Part shown: positions 1 through 6,358 of the stretch, piece by piece
How positions within the stretch are numbered: position 1 is the stretch's first letter
Layout of the letters: every line of letters begins with the position of its first letter
Assembly: GCA_946481405.1 (NCBI GenBank)
Contig: CAMLNY010000072.1
Coordinates: 1-6,358 of the forward strand
Direction of reading: 5' to 3'
Length of the DNA: 6,358 nucleotides
From: an uncultured Brevundimonas sp.
GTDB lineage: Bacteria > Pseudomonadota > Alphaproteobacteria > Caulobacterales > Caulobacteraceae
Notes under the pieces: generated by a model
Databases searched by the model: none
What the model saw: only the letters and a program-made list of their open reading frames with translations
What the model was told of the DNA's origin: nothing
Position numbers and translations under genes: made by a program

Positions 1-749
1 TCCAGGTGGGCGGCTTCAAGAAGGGGAAGGTCAAGGACGTCGACGTCATCTTGATGCGCCAGGACCAGCCCTTCGACATGGCCTATGTCACGGCCACCTA
101 CCTGCTGGAGACGGTCCATCCGCGCACCCTGGTCGTCAACGACCCGGCCGAGGTCCGCTCGGCGCCCGAGAAACTGTTCGCCACCCGGTTCGAAGGCGTC
201 CAGCCCCCGACCCTCATCTCATCCGACCCGGTCGCCCTCGTGGAGTTCCACGAGAAGAACGGCGACGTGGTGCTGAAGCCCCTGCACGGCGCGGCGGGCT
301 CGGGCGTCGTCCGGCTGAAGGCCGGCGATCCGAACCTCGAGGCCCTGATCGAAATCCACGCCACGGGGTCGCGCGACCCGCTGGTGATCCAGAAATTCAT
401 CCCGGCCGTCTCGAAGGGCGACAAGCGCATCATCCTCGTCGACGGCGAGCCCGTCGGCGCCATCAACCGCGTCCCGCCAGAAGGTCAGGTTCGCTCCAAC
501 CTGCGCGTCGGCGGCACGGCGGCCCCGGTCGAGCTGACGCCGCGCGATCTGGAGATCTGCGCCCTGATCGGGCCGGAACTGAAGGCGCGGGGCCTGCTGT
601 TCGTCGGCATCGACGTGATCGGCGACTATCTGACCGAGATCAACGTCACCTCCCCGACCGGGGCGGTGCAGTTGAAATCGTTCACCGGCATCGATGCCGC
701 CGCCGTCCTTTGGGACGTCATCGAAGCGAAACACGTTCCGAGCGCATGA
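1..749 (+). CDS. gshB: Glutathione synthetase, C-terminal part (5' end outside window)
   Basis: ATP-grasp ligase that joins gamma-glutamylcysteine and glycine to make glutathione in the cytosol, the second step of the pathway. The frame is open to the left edge (first whole codon at 3), so the true start lies upstream. About 248 residues are present, and comparison with the roughly 315-residue E. coli protein suggests about 65-70 N-terminal residues are missing. Counting from the GTG at 6, visible landmarks are [14 protein letters not shown] (11-24), the substrate/ATP entry region of the family; the glycine-rich loop [10 protein letters not shown] (91-100); [13 protein letters not shown] (138-150); NLRVGG (165-170); and the metal-binding segment with D203, E211 and N213 in [17 protein letters not shown]. 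All key C-terminal residues are intact. It ends in TGA at 747-749, 60 bases before comM, and no terminator-like structure is evident directly after it. The identification is firm from recalled family motifs. Confidence 0.95.
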   Translation, partial: QVGGFKKGKVKDVDVILMRQDQPFDMAYVTATYLLETVHPRTLVVNDPAEVRSAPEKLFATRFEGVQPPTLISSDPVALVEFHEKNGDVVLKPLHGAAGSGVVRLKAGDPNLEALIEIHATGSRDPLVIQKFIPAVSKGDKRIILVDGEPVGAINRVPPEGQVRSNLRVGGTAAPVELTPRDLEICALIGPELKARGLLFVGIDVIGDYLTEINVTSPTGAVQLKSFTGIDAAAVLWDVIEAKHVPSA

Positions 750-772
750 CCACAGACTTGCAACCGAAATGA

Positions 773-787
773 GTTCGTGATTTGTTC
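773..787 (+). promoter_or_regulatory. Putative LexA (SOS) box upstream of comM
   Basis: The sequence GTTCGTGATTTGTTC is a perfect GTTC-N7-GTTC direct repeat, the known LexA-binding form in alphaproteobacteria. It differs from the CTG-N10-CAG palindrome of enterics. It lies in the gap between gshB and comM, 22 bases before the chosen comM ATG, where bound LexA would block the promoter or early elongation. From memory, comM-type genes are among LexA targets described or predicted in alphaproteobacteria, which fits. A possible -35-like TTGCAA lies at 758-763, but I see no convincing -10 and do not call the promoter itself. The motif is seen directly; regulation is inferred. Confidence 0.7.
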
Positions 788-788
788 T

Positions 789-803
789 CTCCCGTTGAGG
801 GAG
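789..803 (+). promoter_or_regulatory. Hairpin covering the comM ribosome binding site
   Basis: CTCCC (789-793) and GGGAG (799-803) are perfect inverted repeats around the loop GTTGA. The right arm is most of the GGGAGG Shine-Dalgarno sequence (799-804), which sits five bases before the ATG at 810. In mRNA this small stem could partly hide the ribosome binding site. With only five pairs, the effect may be modest. Confidence 0.4.
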
Positions 804-809
804 GCGGAC

Positions 810-2387
810 ATGCTGGCCAGCATCGCGACGGTGGCGTTCGAGGGGGTCGAGGCGCGCCGGGTCTCGGTCGAGGTTCAGCTGGTCGGCAATGACGGGCCGA
901 TCGTCTTCAACATCGTCGGCCTGCCGGACAAGGCGGTGGGCGAGAGCCGCGAACGGGTGCGCGGGGCCTTCGCCGGCATCGGCCTGGCCCTGCCCCCGCG
1001 GCGGATCATCGCCAATCTGGCCCCCGCCGACCTGCCCAAGGAAGGCAGCCATTTCGACCTGCCGATCGCGCTGGCCCTGCTGGCGTCGCTGGGGGTGATC
1101 CCGGCCGATGCGCTGGAGGGCTGGGCCGCGATCGGCGAACTGGGGCTGGACGGGCGGATCCAGCCCGTCGGCGGCTCCCTGCCGGCGGCTGTGGCGGCGG
1201 CCTCCATGGGACTGGGGCTGATCTGCCCCGAGGCCAACGGGTCGGAGGCGGCCTGGGCGGGCGACGTGCGGCTGCTGGCGCCCCGGTCGCTGATCGGCCT
1301 GATCAACCACTTCAAGGGCGCGACCCTGCTGCGCGCGCCCGAGCCGGGCCCGGTGACGACCGGCGGCGCGGTCCCGGACCTGCGCGACGTCAAGGGCCAG
1401 GAAAGCGCCAAGCGGGCGCTGGAGGTGGCGGCGGCGGGCGGCCATAACATCCTGTTCGTCGGCCCGCCGGGGTCGGGCAAGTCGATGATGGCCCAGCGCC
1501 TGCCGGGTCTCCTGCCGCCCCTGACGCCGCAGGAACTGCTGGAAACCTCCATGGTCTGGTCGGTGGCGGGACTGATCGAGCGCGGCGCCCTGACCCGCGA
1601 CCGGCCGTTCCGTTCGCCGCACCATTCCGCCTCCATGGCCGCCCTGACCGGCGGCGGCCTTCGCGCCAAGCCCGGGGAGGCCTCGCTGGCCCACAACGGC
1701 GTCCTCTTCCTCGACGAGTTGCCGGAGTATTCGGCTCAGGCGCTCGACAGCCTCCGCGCACCGCTGGAGACCGGAGAGATCGTGGTGGCGCGCGCAAACG
1801 CCCACGTGCGCTATCCGGCGCGGTTCCAGCTGGTCGCGGCCATGAACCCCTGTCGCTGCGGTCTCGGCGGCTCGGGCAAGGGGGCGTGCGGCAAGGCGCC
1901 CCGCTGTCAGCGCGATTATCAGAACCGCATCTCCGGTCCGATGTTCGACCGCATCGACCTGACGGTGGAAACCCCGCCTGTCACCGCCGCCGACATGGCC
2001 CTGCCCAGTCCCGCCGAGGGCACGGCCGAGGCCGCCGCCCGCGTCGCCGCCGCCCGCGCCATGCAGGAAGACCGGGTGCGGGAGGCGGGGCTCGATCCCG
2101 CCCTGGCGCTGAACGCCCGCGCCACCGGCGAGGTGCTGGACCGGTTCGCGACGCCGGACGAGGCGGGGCGGTCGCTGATGATGCGGGCGGGCGAGGCGGG
2201 CGGACTGACGGCCCGCGGCTGGACCCGAACGTTGCGTCTGGCCCGCACCATCGCCGATCTGGAGGGTTCCACCGGCGTCCTGCGCCGCCACATTGCCGAA
2301 GCCCTGATCTACCGCCGCACCACCGTGGGGGCGCAGGAGCAATTCGAGCGACAGACGGGCGTACGCGACGGCCTGCCCGCGTGGTGA
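810..2387 (+). CDS. comM: ComM/YifB family Mg-chelatase-like AAA+ ATPase
   Basis: Hexameric AAA+ motor of the YifB/ComM family. The studied Vibrio member is a branch-migration helicase that helps integrate single-stranded DNA during natural transformation; a wider recombination role is likely in other bacteria. The 525 residues are close to the usual 500-510. The N-terminal Lon-protease-fold domain spans about 1-170 (GLPDKAVGESRERVRGAF, 38-54). The ATPase core about 190-400 has Walker A GPPGSGKS (218-225), Walker B VLFLDE (298-303), the sensor-type N346, and RISGPMFDRIDL (373-384). Four cysteines, C348, C350, C360 and C366, form a possible zinc site typical of the family. The C-terminal Mg_chelatase_C domain includes LTARGWTRTLRLARTIADLEG-type residues (466-486). 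I chose ATG 810 over an in-frame GTG at 777: proteins of this family start with MLA/MLS-like sequence, GGGAGG precedes 810, and 777 falls inside the LexA box. Likely induced by DNA damage. No key residue is missing. Confidence 0.95.
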   Translation: MLASIATVAFEGVEARRVSVEVQLVGNDGPIVFNIVGLPDKAVGESRERVRGAFAGIGLALPPRRIIANLAPADLPKEGSHFDLPIALALLASLGVIPADALEGWAAIGELGLDGRIQPVGGSLPAAVAAASMGLGLICPEANGSEAAWAGDVRLLAPRSLIGLINHFKGATLLRAPEPGPVTTGGAVPDLRDVKGQESAKRALEVAAAGGHNILFVGPPGSGKSMMAQRLPGLLPPLTPQELLETSMVWSVAGLIERGALTRDRPFRSPHHSASMAALTGGGLRAKPGEASLAHNGVLFLDELPEYSAQALDSLRAPLETGEIVVARANAHVRYPARFQLVAAMNPCRCGLGGSGKGACGKAPRCQRDYQNRISGPMFDRIDLTVETPPVTAADMALPSPAEGTAEAAARVAAARAMQEDRVREAGLDPALALNARATGEVLDRFATPDEAGRSLMMRAGEAGGLTARGWTRTLRLARTIADLEGSTGVLRRHIAEALIYRRTTVGAQEQFERQTGVRDGLPAW

Positions 2388-2446
2388 AAGGTTAACACCT
2401 GATCCGGCAGGATGGCGTCGACCCTTGGGACCCGGGAGGGGCGAAG

Positions 2447-3997
2447 ATGGCGCGACGCACGAAGACGACGGACGGTGACGGCGGACAGATGGCCCGCGCT
2501 GGCGGGGCCGATCCCTTCCTGCGCCTTATGAGCCACGAGATGCGCACGCCCCTGAACGGCGTCATCGGCATGCTCGGTCTGTTGACCCGCACCCGGCTGG
2601 ACGGTGCCCAGCGCGCCTATGCCGAGGCGGCGCGGGACTCGGCCGAACATCTGCTGGGTCTGGTCAACGACCTGCTCGACTACGCCCGGCTGGAGGCCGG
2701 CAAGCTGGAGATCGATCCGGCGCCGGTCGAGCTGGAGGGACTTGTACGCGGCGTGGCCGAACTGCTCAGCCCCCGCGCCCATGACAAGGGCCTGGAGATC
2801 GTCTGGTCGGTCTCTCCCGACGCTCCCGATGTTCTGGCTGACGAGGGCCGCCTGCGACAGGTCCTGTTCAATCTCGCCGGAAACGCGGTGAAGTTCACCG
2901 ACGCGGGCGGGGTCCGCATCGCCGTCGAACGGACCGGCGGCTCCGACGACCGGCCGACGCTGGCCTTCATCATCGACGACACCGGCCCCGGCGTTCCGGT
3001 CGAGGCCCGGGCCCGCATTTTCGAGGAGTTCGGCCACGTCGACGCCTCCGACGCCACCCGCCACGGCGGGGCGGGCCTGGGACTGGCCGTGGTCCAGAAA
3101 CTGGCCGTCGCCATGGGCGGAACCGTCCGGGTCGAGGACCGACCCGGTCCGAAGAATGCGCGCGGCTCCCGCTTCGTGTTCGAGGCCGCCTTCGATGCGA
3201 CGCCCGACGCGGCTCCGCGCAGCCGCCCCCTGACCGGCCGCACCTTGCAGGTGCGCAGCCCCGATCCCTTCGTTCAGGCCGCCGCAGAGGCGCAGATCCT
3301 CGCCTCGGGCGGGACGCTCTGGCCTGTGGGAGGTCCGGCCTGCGTCACCCTCGTCGATCACGCCGGCGCGGCGGCCGCCGGCCTGCCCCTCGCCCCCCTC
3401 CCGGAGGGCGGACGCAGCGTGATCCTTCTGAAGCCGTCCGAGCGCGATCTGATCGCCCGCTATCGGTCGGTCGGCTTCCACGCCTATCTGATCAAGCCCC
3501 TGCGCCGCGCCTCGCTGGTCGAGCGGGTTCTGGCCGCCTCCGACGCCGAAACGATCGCCCCGCGCGGGGCCCCGCCCGAGGACGATCGCGTCATCCCCGT
3601 CCGCTTTGCCGGAACCCGCATTCTTCTGGCCGAGGACAACCCCGTCGGCGCCCTCCTGGCCAAGACCCTCCTCCGCCGCGAGGGCTGCGTGGTCGAGACT
3701 GCCGCCACGGGGGACGAGGCGGTCGCCGCCCTGAAGCGTGCCCGCTACGACCTCGTCTTCATGGACATGCGCATGCCCGGCATGGACGGCCCGGCCGCCA
3801 CCCGCGTCATCCGCGCCACGGGCGACTGCACCCCCATCGTCGCCCTGACCGCCAACGCCTTCGCCGAGGACCGTCAGGCCTGTCTGGAGGCGGGCATGAA
3901 CGATCATCTGGTCAAGCCGCTGGAGATCGAGGCCCTGCGCGCCGCCCTGGCCCGCTGGACGGCCGGCGACTTCCGCGCCAAGGTCGCGTTCGGATAG
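2447..3997 (+). CDS. shkA: Soluble hybrid histidine kinase with pseudo-receiver and receiver (ShkA-like)
   Basis: Cytosolic kinase of 516 residues with no signal peptide, membrane segment or PAS domain. Order: DHp domain with the phosphorylated histidine in SHEMRTPLN (H30); ATP-binding domain with N box N146, G1 box DTGPG (178-182), F box IFEEF (191-195) and G2 box GGAGLGL (207-213); a degenerate receiver (about 264-365); a linker; then a normal receiver (390-505) with E396/D397, phospho-acceptor D440, T468 and K490. In the degenerate receiver the acidic pair is replaced by R270/S271 and the Thr by K329, while K350 remains. It carries R333 and Y347-x-I-x-P-x-R353, and the linker has D379-D380-R381. 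This matches what I recall of Caulobacter ShkA, where c-di-GMP binds the pseudo-receiver and releases a DDR-mediated lock; ShkA then phosphorylates ShpA and TacA, controlling stalk and cell-cycle genes. ATG 2447 follows a strong GGGAGGGG; ATG 2489 is a weaker alternative. The partners ShpA and TacA are not in the window. The hybrid-kinase call is near certain; ShkA orthology is an inference. Confidence 0.85.
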   Translation: MARRTKTTDGDGGQMARAGGADPFLRLMSHEMRTPLNGVIGMLGLLTRTRLDGAQRAYAEAARDSAEHLLGLVNDLLDYARLEAGKLEIDPAPVELEGLVRGVAELLSPRAHDKGLEIVWSVSPDAPDVLADEGRLRQVLFNLAGNAVKFTDAGGVRIAVERTGGSDDRPTLAFIIDDTGPGVPVEARARIFEEFGHVDASDATRHGGAGLGLAVVQKLAVAMGGTVRVEDRPGPKNARGSRFVFEAAFDATPDAAPRSRPLTGRTLQVRSPDPFVQAAAEAQILASGGTLWPVGGPACVTLVDHAGAAAAGLPLAPLPEGGRSVILLKPSERDLIARYRSVGFHAYLIKPLRRASLVERVLAASDAETIAPRGAPPEDDRVIPVRFAGTRILLAEDNPVGALLAKTLLRREGCVVETAATGDEAVAALKRARYDLVFMDMRMPGMDGPAATRVIRATGDCTPIVALTANAFAEDRQACLEAGMNDHLVKPLEIEALRAALARWTAGDFRAKVAFG

Positions 3998-4016
3998 GGT
4001 CAACCGACGTCAGATC

Positions 4017-4044
4017 GGCGGCCCTTCGCGAGAGAGAGGCCGCC
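4017..4044 (+). repeat. GC-rich inverted repeat just before the ampG start
   Basis: GGCGGCC (4017-4023) and GGCCGCC (4038-4044) are exact reverse complements separated by 14 bases. The purine-rich likely ribosome binding site GAGAGAGG (4032-4039) lies mostly in the loop and runs into the right arm, which ends one base before the ATG at 4046. No T-run follows, so it is a poor intrinsic terminator. A role in ampG translation or mRNA processing is possible, but chance in GC-rich DNA is not excluded. Confidence 0.4.
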
Positions 4045-4045
4045 C

Positions 4046-5737
4046 ATGACCACCCCAACCGCTCCCACGGGCGCTCCGACCGAGGTCGACACCAAACCCA
4101 AGGGATTGGGCGTTCTGAAGGCCGCCTTCCGCGAACGGCGGACCCTCGCCATGCTGCTGCTCGGCTTCTCGGCCGGCCTGCCGTTCGCCATGCTGATCGG
4201 CACGCTGAACGCCTGGCTGACCGAGGTCGAGGTCCCGGTCGCCACCATCGGCATCCTCAGCTGGATCGGCCTGTTCGGCGCCTTCCGCTTCCTCTGGTCC
4301 CCGGCGGTCAGCTGGACTCCGCCGGGAATCGGCGCACGGTTCGGCCGTCGCCGCAGCTGGCTGATCGTGCTCCAGATCGTCATCGCCATCGCCCTCGGCC
4401 TCGTCGCCCTGTCCAATCCGGGTGCGGGCGTGCTGGGGCCGCTGGCCATGGGGGCGGCGCTGGGCGCCTTCGCCTTCGCGACGCAGGACATCGTCATCGA
4501 CGCCTGGCGGATCGAGGTGGCCGACGAGACGACCCCCATCGACCTTCTCTCCACCATCTACCAGCTGGGCTATCGTACGGCGGCGCTGGCCGGCGGGGCG
4601 GGGTCCCTCCTGCTGTCCGAGGCCATCGGCTGGCCCGGGGTCTTCCTGACCGCCGCCCTTCTGATGGGGCTGGGGGTCGTCGGCACCCTGATCGCGCCGG
4701 AACCGGCCCCGTCGTCCCGCGCGGCCGTCGCGCGCGAGCGACGCGGTTCGCCGCAGCTGCGCCTGATCGTCCTCGTCACGACTCTCGCCGCCTGGGCCTG
4801 GGCCGCCTTCATGCTCGTCCGCTTCATGATCACGGCCCTGACAACCTCCCCCGCGCCGAGCGCGGGCACCTTCACCGGCGCCTGGGGGCCGTGGATCGTC
4901 GCGGCGACCGTGGTCCTGCCCGCCGCTCTCGCCGGACTGATCGTCTGGAAGGGCCGCGCAGCCACCGCCGCCGAGGCGTCCGCCACGCCCAAGCTGGCCG
5001 ACATCTTCTATGACGCCATCCTCGCGCCCCTGGTCGAGCTGATGGGCCGTCTGGGCTGGGGCGCGGTCATCGTGCTGGGCCTGATCCTGACCTATCGCAT
5101 CACCGACGGCGTCTGGGGCCCGTTCGCCTTCCCCTTCTACATGGGCGACACCGGAGGGGCGCTCGGACACTCGGCGGCCGAGGTGGCGCTGGCGTCCAAG
5201 ACCTTCGGCGTCATCATGACCATCGTCGGCATCGCGCTGGGCGGCTGGGCGCTTCTGGTCATCGGCCGGATGTGGAGCCTTCTGATCGGCGCCATCCTGT
5301 CGGCGGCGACCAACCTCCTGATGATGGATCTGGCGCTGGGCGCGCCCACCGTCGGCGGCTTCATGTCGGCGACCGGCCTCTATGGCCTGTTCGGCGTCTT
5401 CCACATCGGCGAGCCTCTGGCCCGGCTGATGCTGGCTATTGCGGGCGAGAACATCGCCGGCGGCTTCGCTGGCGCGGCCTTTGTCGCCTATCTGTCGGCC
5501 TTGGCCAACAAGACGTTCGGCGCGGTCCAGTTCGCGGTCTTCATCTCGCTCGCCCTGCTGATCGGGACGCTCGGACGCGGCGCCCTGGGCGAGCTGATCG
5601 ATGCGCAGGGCTTCGCGCCCATGTTCGCCATCGCCGCCTGGCTGGGCGTCGTAGCCATCGTCATGGTCTGCATCGAATGGGTGCGACTGGGCTTCGAGGC
5701 CCGCAAGGTCGCCCGTGAGGGAACCCCGACGGTCTAG
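4046..5737 (+). CDS. ampG: AmpG-type muropeptide MFS permease
   Basis: Inner-membrane MFS transporter that imports GlcNAc-anhydroMurNAc peptides for peptidoglycan recycling, which in many bacteria also feeds beta-lactamase induction. Length is 563 residues (E. coli AmpG about 491). A Pro/Thr-rich soluble N-terminus (1-20) precedes the first helix. Family signatures: LGFSAGLPFAMLIGTLNAWLTE-type segment (39-60), FRFLWSP (80-86), FGRRRSW (99-105), ATQDIVIDAW (145-154), LGYR (174-177), and in the second half ENIAGGFAGAAFVAYLSAL (468-486) followed by NKTFGAVQFA (488-497). I estimate about 14 hydrophobic segments. Compared with my memory of E. coli AmpG, about 90 residues with two extra helices (238-262 and 281-301) are inserted between the halves, and the two extra C-terminal helices of E. 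coli are absent. ATG 4046 follows GAGAGAGG. It lies 48 bases after the kinase, so cotranscription is plausible. Its stop overlaps that of the convergent maeB. The family call is strong; the exact substrate is inferred. Confidence 0.88.
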   Translation: MTTPTAPTGAPTEVDTKPKGLGVLKAAFRERRTLAMLLLGFSAGLPFAMLIGTLNAWLTEVEVPVATIGILSWIGLFGAFRFLWSPAVSWTPPGIGARFGRRRSWLIVLQIVIAIALGLVALSNPGAGVLGPLAMGAALGAFAFATQDIVIDAWRIEVADETTPIDLLSTIYQLGYRTAALAGGAGSLLLSEAIGWPGVFLTAALLMGLGVVGTLIAPEPAPSSRAAVARERRGSPQLRLIVLVTTLAAWAWAAFMLVRFMITALTTSPAPSAGTFTGAWGPWIVAATVVLPAALAGLIVWKGRAATAAEASATPKLADIFYDAILAPLVELMGRLGWGAVIVLGLILTYRITDGVWGPFAFPFYMGDTGGALGHSAAEVALASKTFGVIMTIVGIALGGWALLVIGRMWSLLIGAILSAATNLLMMDLALGAPTVGGFMSATGLYGLFGVFHIGEPLARLMLAIAGENIAGGFAGAAFVAYLSALANKTFGAVQFAVFISLALLIGTLGRGALGELIDAQGFAPMFAIAAWLGVVAIVMVCIEWVRLGFEARKVAREGTPTV

Positions 5738-5747
5738 ACCGTCGGGG
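5724..5747. terminator. Perfect palindrome at convergent gene ends, putative bidirectional terminator
   Basis: A 24-base perfect palindrome with arms 5724-5735 and 5736-5747, centred on CTAG. As RNA it would form a 10-bp GC-rich stem (CCCCGACGGT with its complement) around a four-base CUAG loop on either strand. It contains the last codons and stops of both ampG and maeB. No T-run follows on either strand, so it is not a classic intrinsic terminator. Termination without a U-tract, Rho-aided termination or 3'-end protection are all possible. The structure is certain; the function is inferred from its position. Confidence 0.65.
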
Positions 5748-6358
5748 GAACCGCCGTCATCGACCGCTCGGCCTCCGCGCTCGGGTGGGGCGGCGTCGCC
5801 TCGTCCTCGGGCTCGAACTCCACCGTGACGCCCTCTTCATAGGCGGCGAAGGTGGCGGCGGTGATGATCTCCGAGACCGAGGCGCCCAGCGACACGATCT
5901 GCACCGACTTCTCGAGGCCGACCAGCAGCGGTCCGATCACGGTCGCCCCGCCCAGGGCCTGAACCAGCTGGGTCGAAATGGCGGCCGAGTGCAGGGCCGG
6001 CATGACCAGCACATTGGCCTCGCGGCTCAGGCGCATGAACGGATAGTTCGTGCGCAGACCCGGATCGAGCGCCAGTTCCGGCGGCATCTCCCCCTCGTAC
6101 TCGAAGTCCACGCCGCGCTCGTCGAGGATGCGGATGGCCTCCCGCACCTTCTCGCCACGCTCGCCGGGCGGGTTGCCGAAGGTGGAGTAGCTGAGGAAGG
6201 CCACGCGCGGAGTACGGCCCAGCTTCTTGACGGTCGCGGCAGCCTGCACCGCGATGTCGGCGAGGTCCTCGGCCGACGGCAGTTCGTGGATCGAGGTGTC
6301 GGCGACGAAGATCGTCCGTCCCTTGGCCAGCACGATCGACAGGCCAATCAGGCTGTCG
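5734..6358 (-). CDS. maeB: NADP-dependent malic enzyme, C-terminal phosphotransacetylase-like domain (5' end outside window)
   Basis: Carboxy-terminal 207 residues of a MaeB-type malic enzyme, which decarboxylates malate to pyruvate with reduction of NADP in the cytosol. The frame is open to the right edge; its first visible whole codons read DSLIGLSIVLAKGRT, so the GTG at 6333 is internal. Family members are about 750-770 residues, with the catalytic malic domain at the N-terminus (not in view) and a phosphotransacetylase-like regulatory domain at the C-terminus, which is what is seen here. Landmarks from the first visible residue: VADTSIHELPSAEDLADIA (18-36), FLSYSTFGNP (54-63), DFEYEGEM (84-91), NVLVMPALHSAAIS (115-128), and GGATVIGPLLVGLEKSVQIV (136-155). 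It ends in a poorly conserved, acidic and proline-rich tail (about 178-207). A free-standing phosphotransacetylase is possible, but the sequence resembles the malic-enzyme fusion better. It overlaps ampG by four bases, tail to tail. Confidence 0.85.
   Translation of the reverse strand, partial: DSLIGLSIVLAKGRTIFVADTSIHELPSAEDLADIAVQAAATVKKLGRTPRVAFLSYSTFGNPPGERGEKVREAIRILDERGVDFEYEGEMPPELALDPGLRTNYPFMRLSREANVLVMPALHSAAISTQLVQALGGATVIGPLLVGLEKSVQIVSLGASVSEIITAATFAAYEEGVTVEFEPEDEATPPHPSAEAERSMTAVPPTV

Noticed and set aside
777..809. GTG at 777 as the comM start, adding 11 residues
   Set aside because: The extra residues do not resemble the family N-terminus, the GTG lies within the LexA box, and a good Shine-Dalgarno sequence precedes ATG 810.
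219..2342. 707-codon open frame on the minus strand opposite gshB and comM
   Set aside because: It lies opposite well-identified genes, has a low-complexity composition rich in Gly, Arg, Ala and Gln, and matches no family. It is the usual antisense by-product of GC-rich coding DNA. The same applies to the minus-strand frames at 2309-4003 and 4010-5404.
2391..2405. GTTAAC as a possible CtrA site before the kinase
   Set aside because: Only one TTAA half is present. The second half expected seven bases later is absent, so it is not a supportable CtrA box.
2388..2446. Terminator or promoter in the comM-kinase gap
   Set aside because: Only short stems (CCTG/CAGG at 2398-2411 and CCCT/AGGG near 2422-2440) are present, with no T-run. 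No clear promoter elements are visible.
3351..3362. D304 (in VTLVDH) as a working phospho-acceptor of the first receiver-like domain
   Set aside because: It may sit at the phospho-acceptor position, but the metal-binding acidic pair and the conserved Thr are gone, so phosphorylation there is unlikely.
750..4045. GANTC (CcrM methylation) sites as cell-cycle control of these genes
   Set aside because: None of the three intergenic gaps contains GANTC. The ones I noticed, such as 2636-2640 and 4315-4319, are inside coding sequence with no regulatory meaning I can support.

Overview
The window is GC-rich, densely coding chromosomal DNA, with G/C-ending codons and long open frames on the antisense strand. 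Gene content points to an alphaproteobacterium of the Caulobacterales (Caulobacter or Brevundimonas type). The strongest clue is a soluble hybrid histidine kinase whose architecture matches Caulobacter ShkA, supported by a GTTC-N7-GTTC LexA box of the alphaproteobacterial type. The genus is an inference. I see no mobile element, CRISPR array, tRNA or rRNA.

Layout. Four genes run rightward with short gaps of about 60, 59 and 48 bases: the 3' part of gshB (glutathione synthetase, 1-749), comM/yifB (AAA+ Mg-chelatase-like ATPase/helicase, 810-2387), a ShkA-like hybrid kinase (2447-3997) and an AmpG-type muropeptide permease (4046-5737). The 3' part of a leftward maeB-type malic enzyme (5734-6358) converges on ampG. 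Every gap is under 100 bases, so there is no long non-coding stretch.

Regulation. The gshB-comM gap holds a perfect GTTC-N7-GTTC motif (773-787). It is followed by a small hairpin (789-803) that covers most of the comM Shine-Dalgarno sequence. This suggests comM has its own LexA/SOS-controlled promoter. No terminator is evident before the kinase or ampG, so read-through into them is possible. A 7-bp GC inverted repeat sits immediately before the ampG start. The ampG and maeB ends overlap by four bases (CTAG) at the centre of a 24-base perfect palindrome. That palindrome encodes the same Pro-Thr-Val-stop ending on both strands and probably acts as a bidirectional terminator or 3'-end structure.

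The genes do not form one pathway: glutathione synthesis, recombination, c-di-GMP/phosphorelay signalling, peptidoglycan recycling and central carbon metabolism. The points most worth a second look are the SOS box before comM, the c-di-GMP-type pseudo-receiver in the kinase, the shared palindromic gene end, and the position of the extra membrane pair in AmpG.
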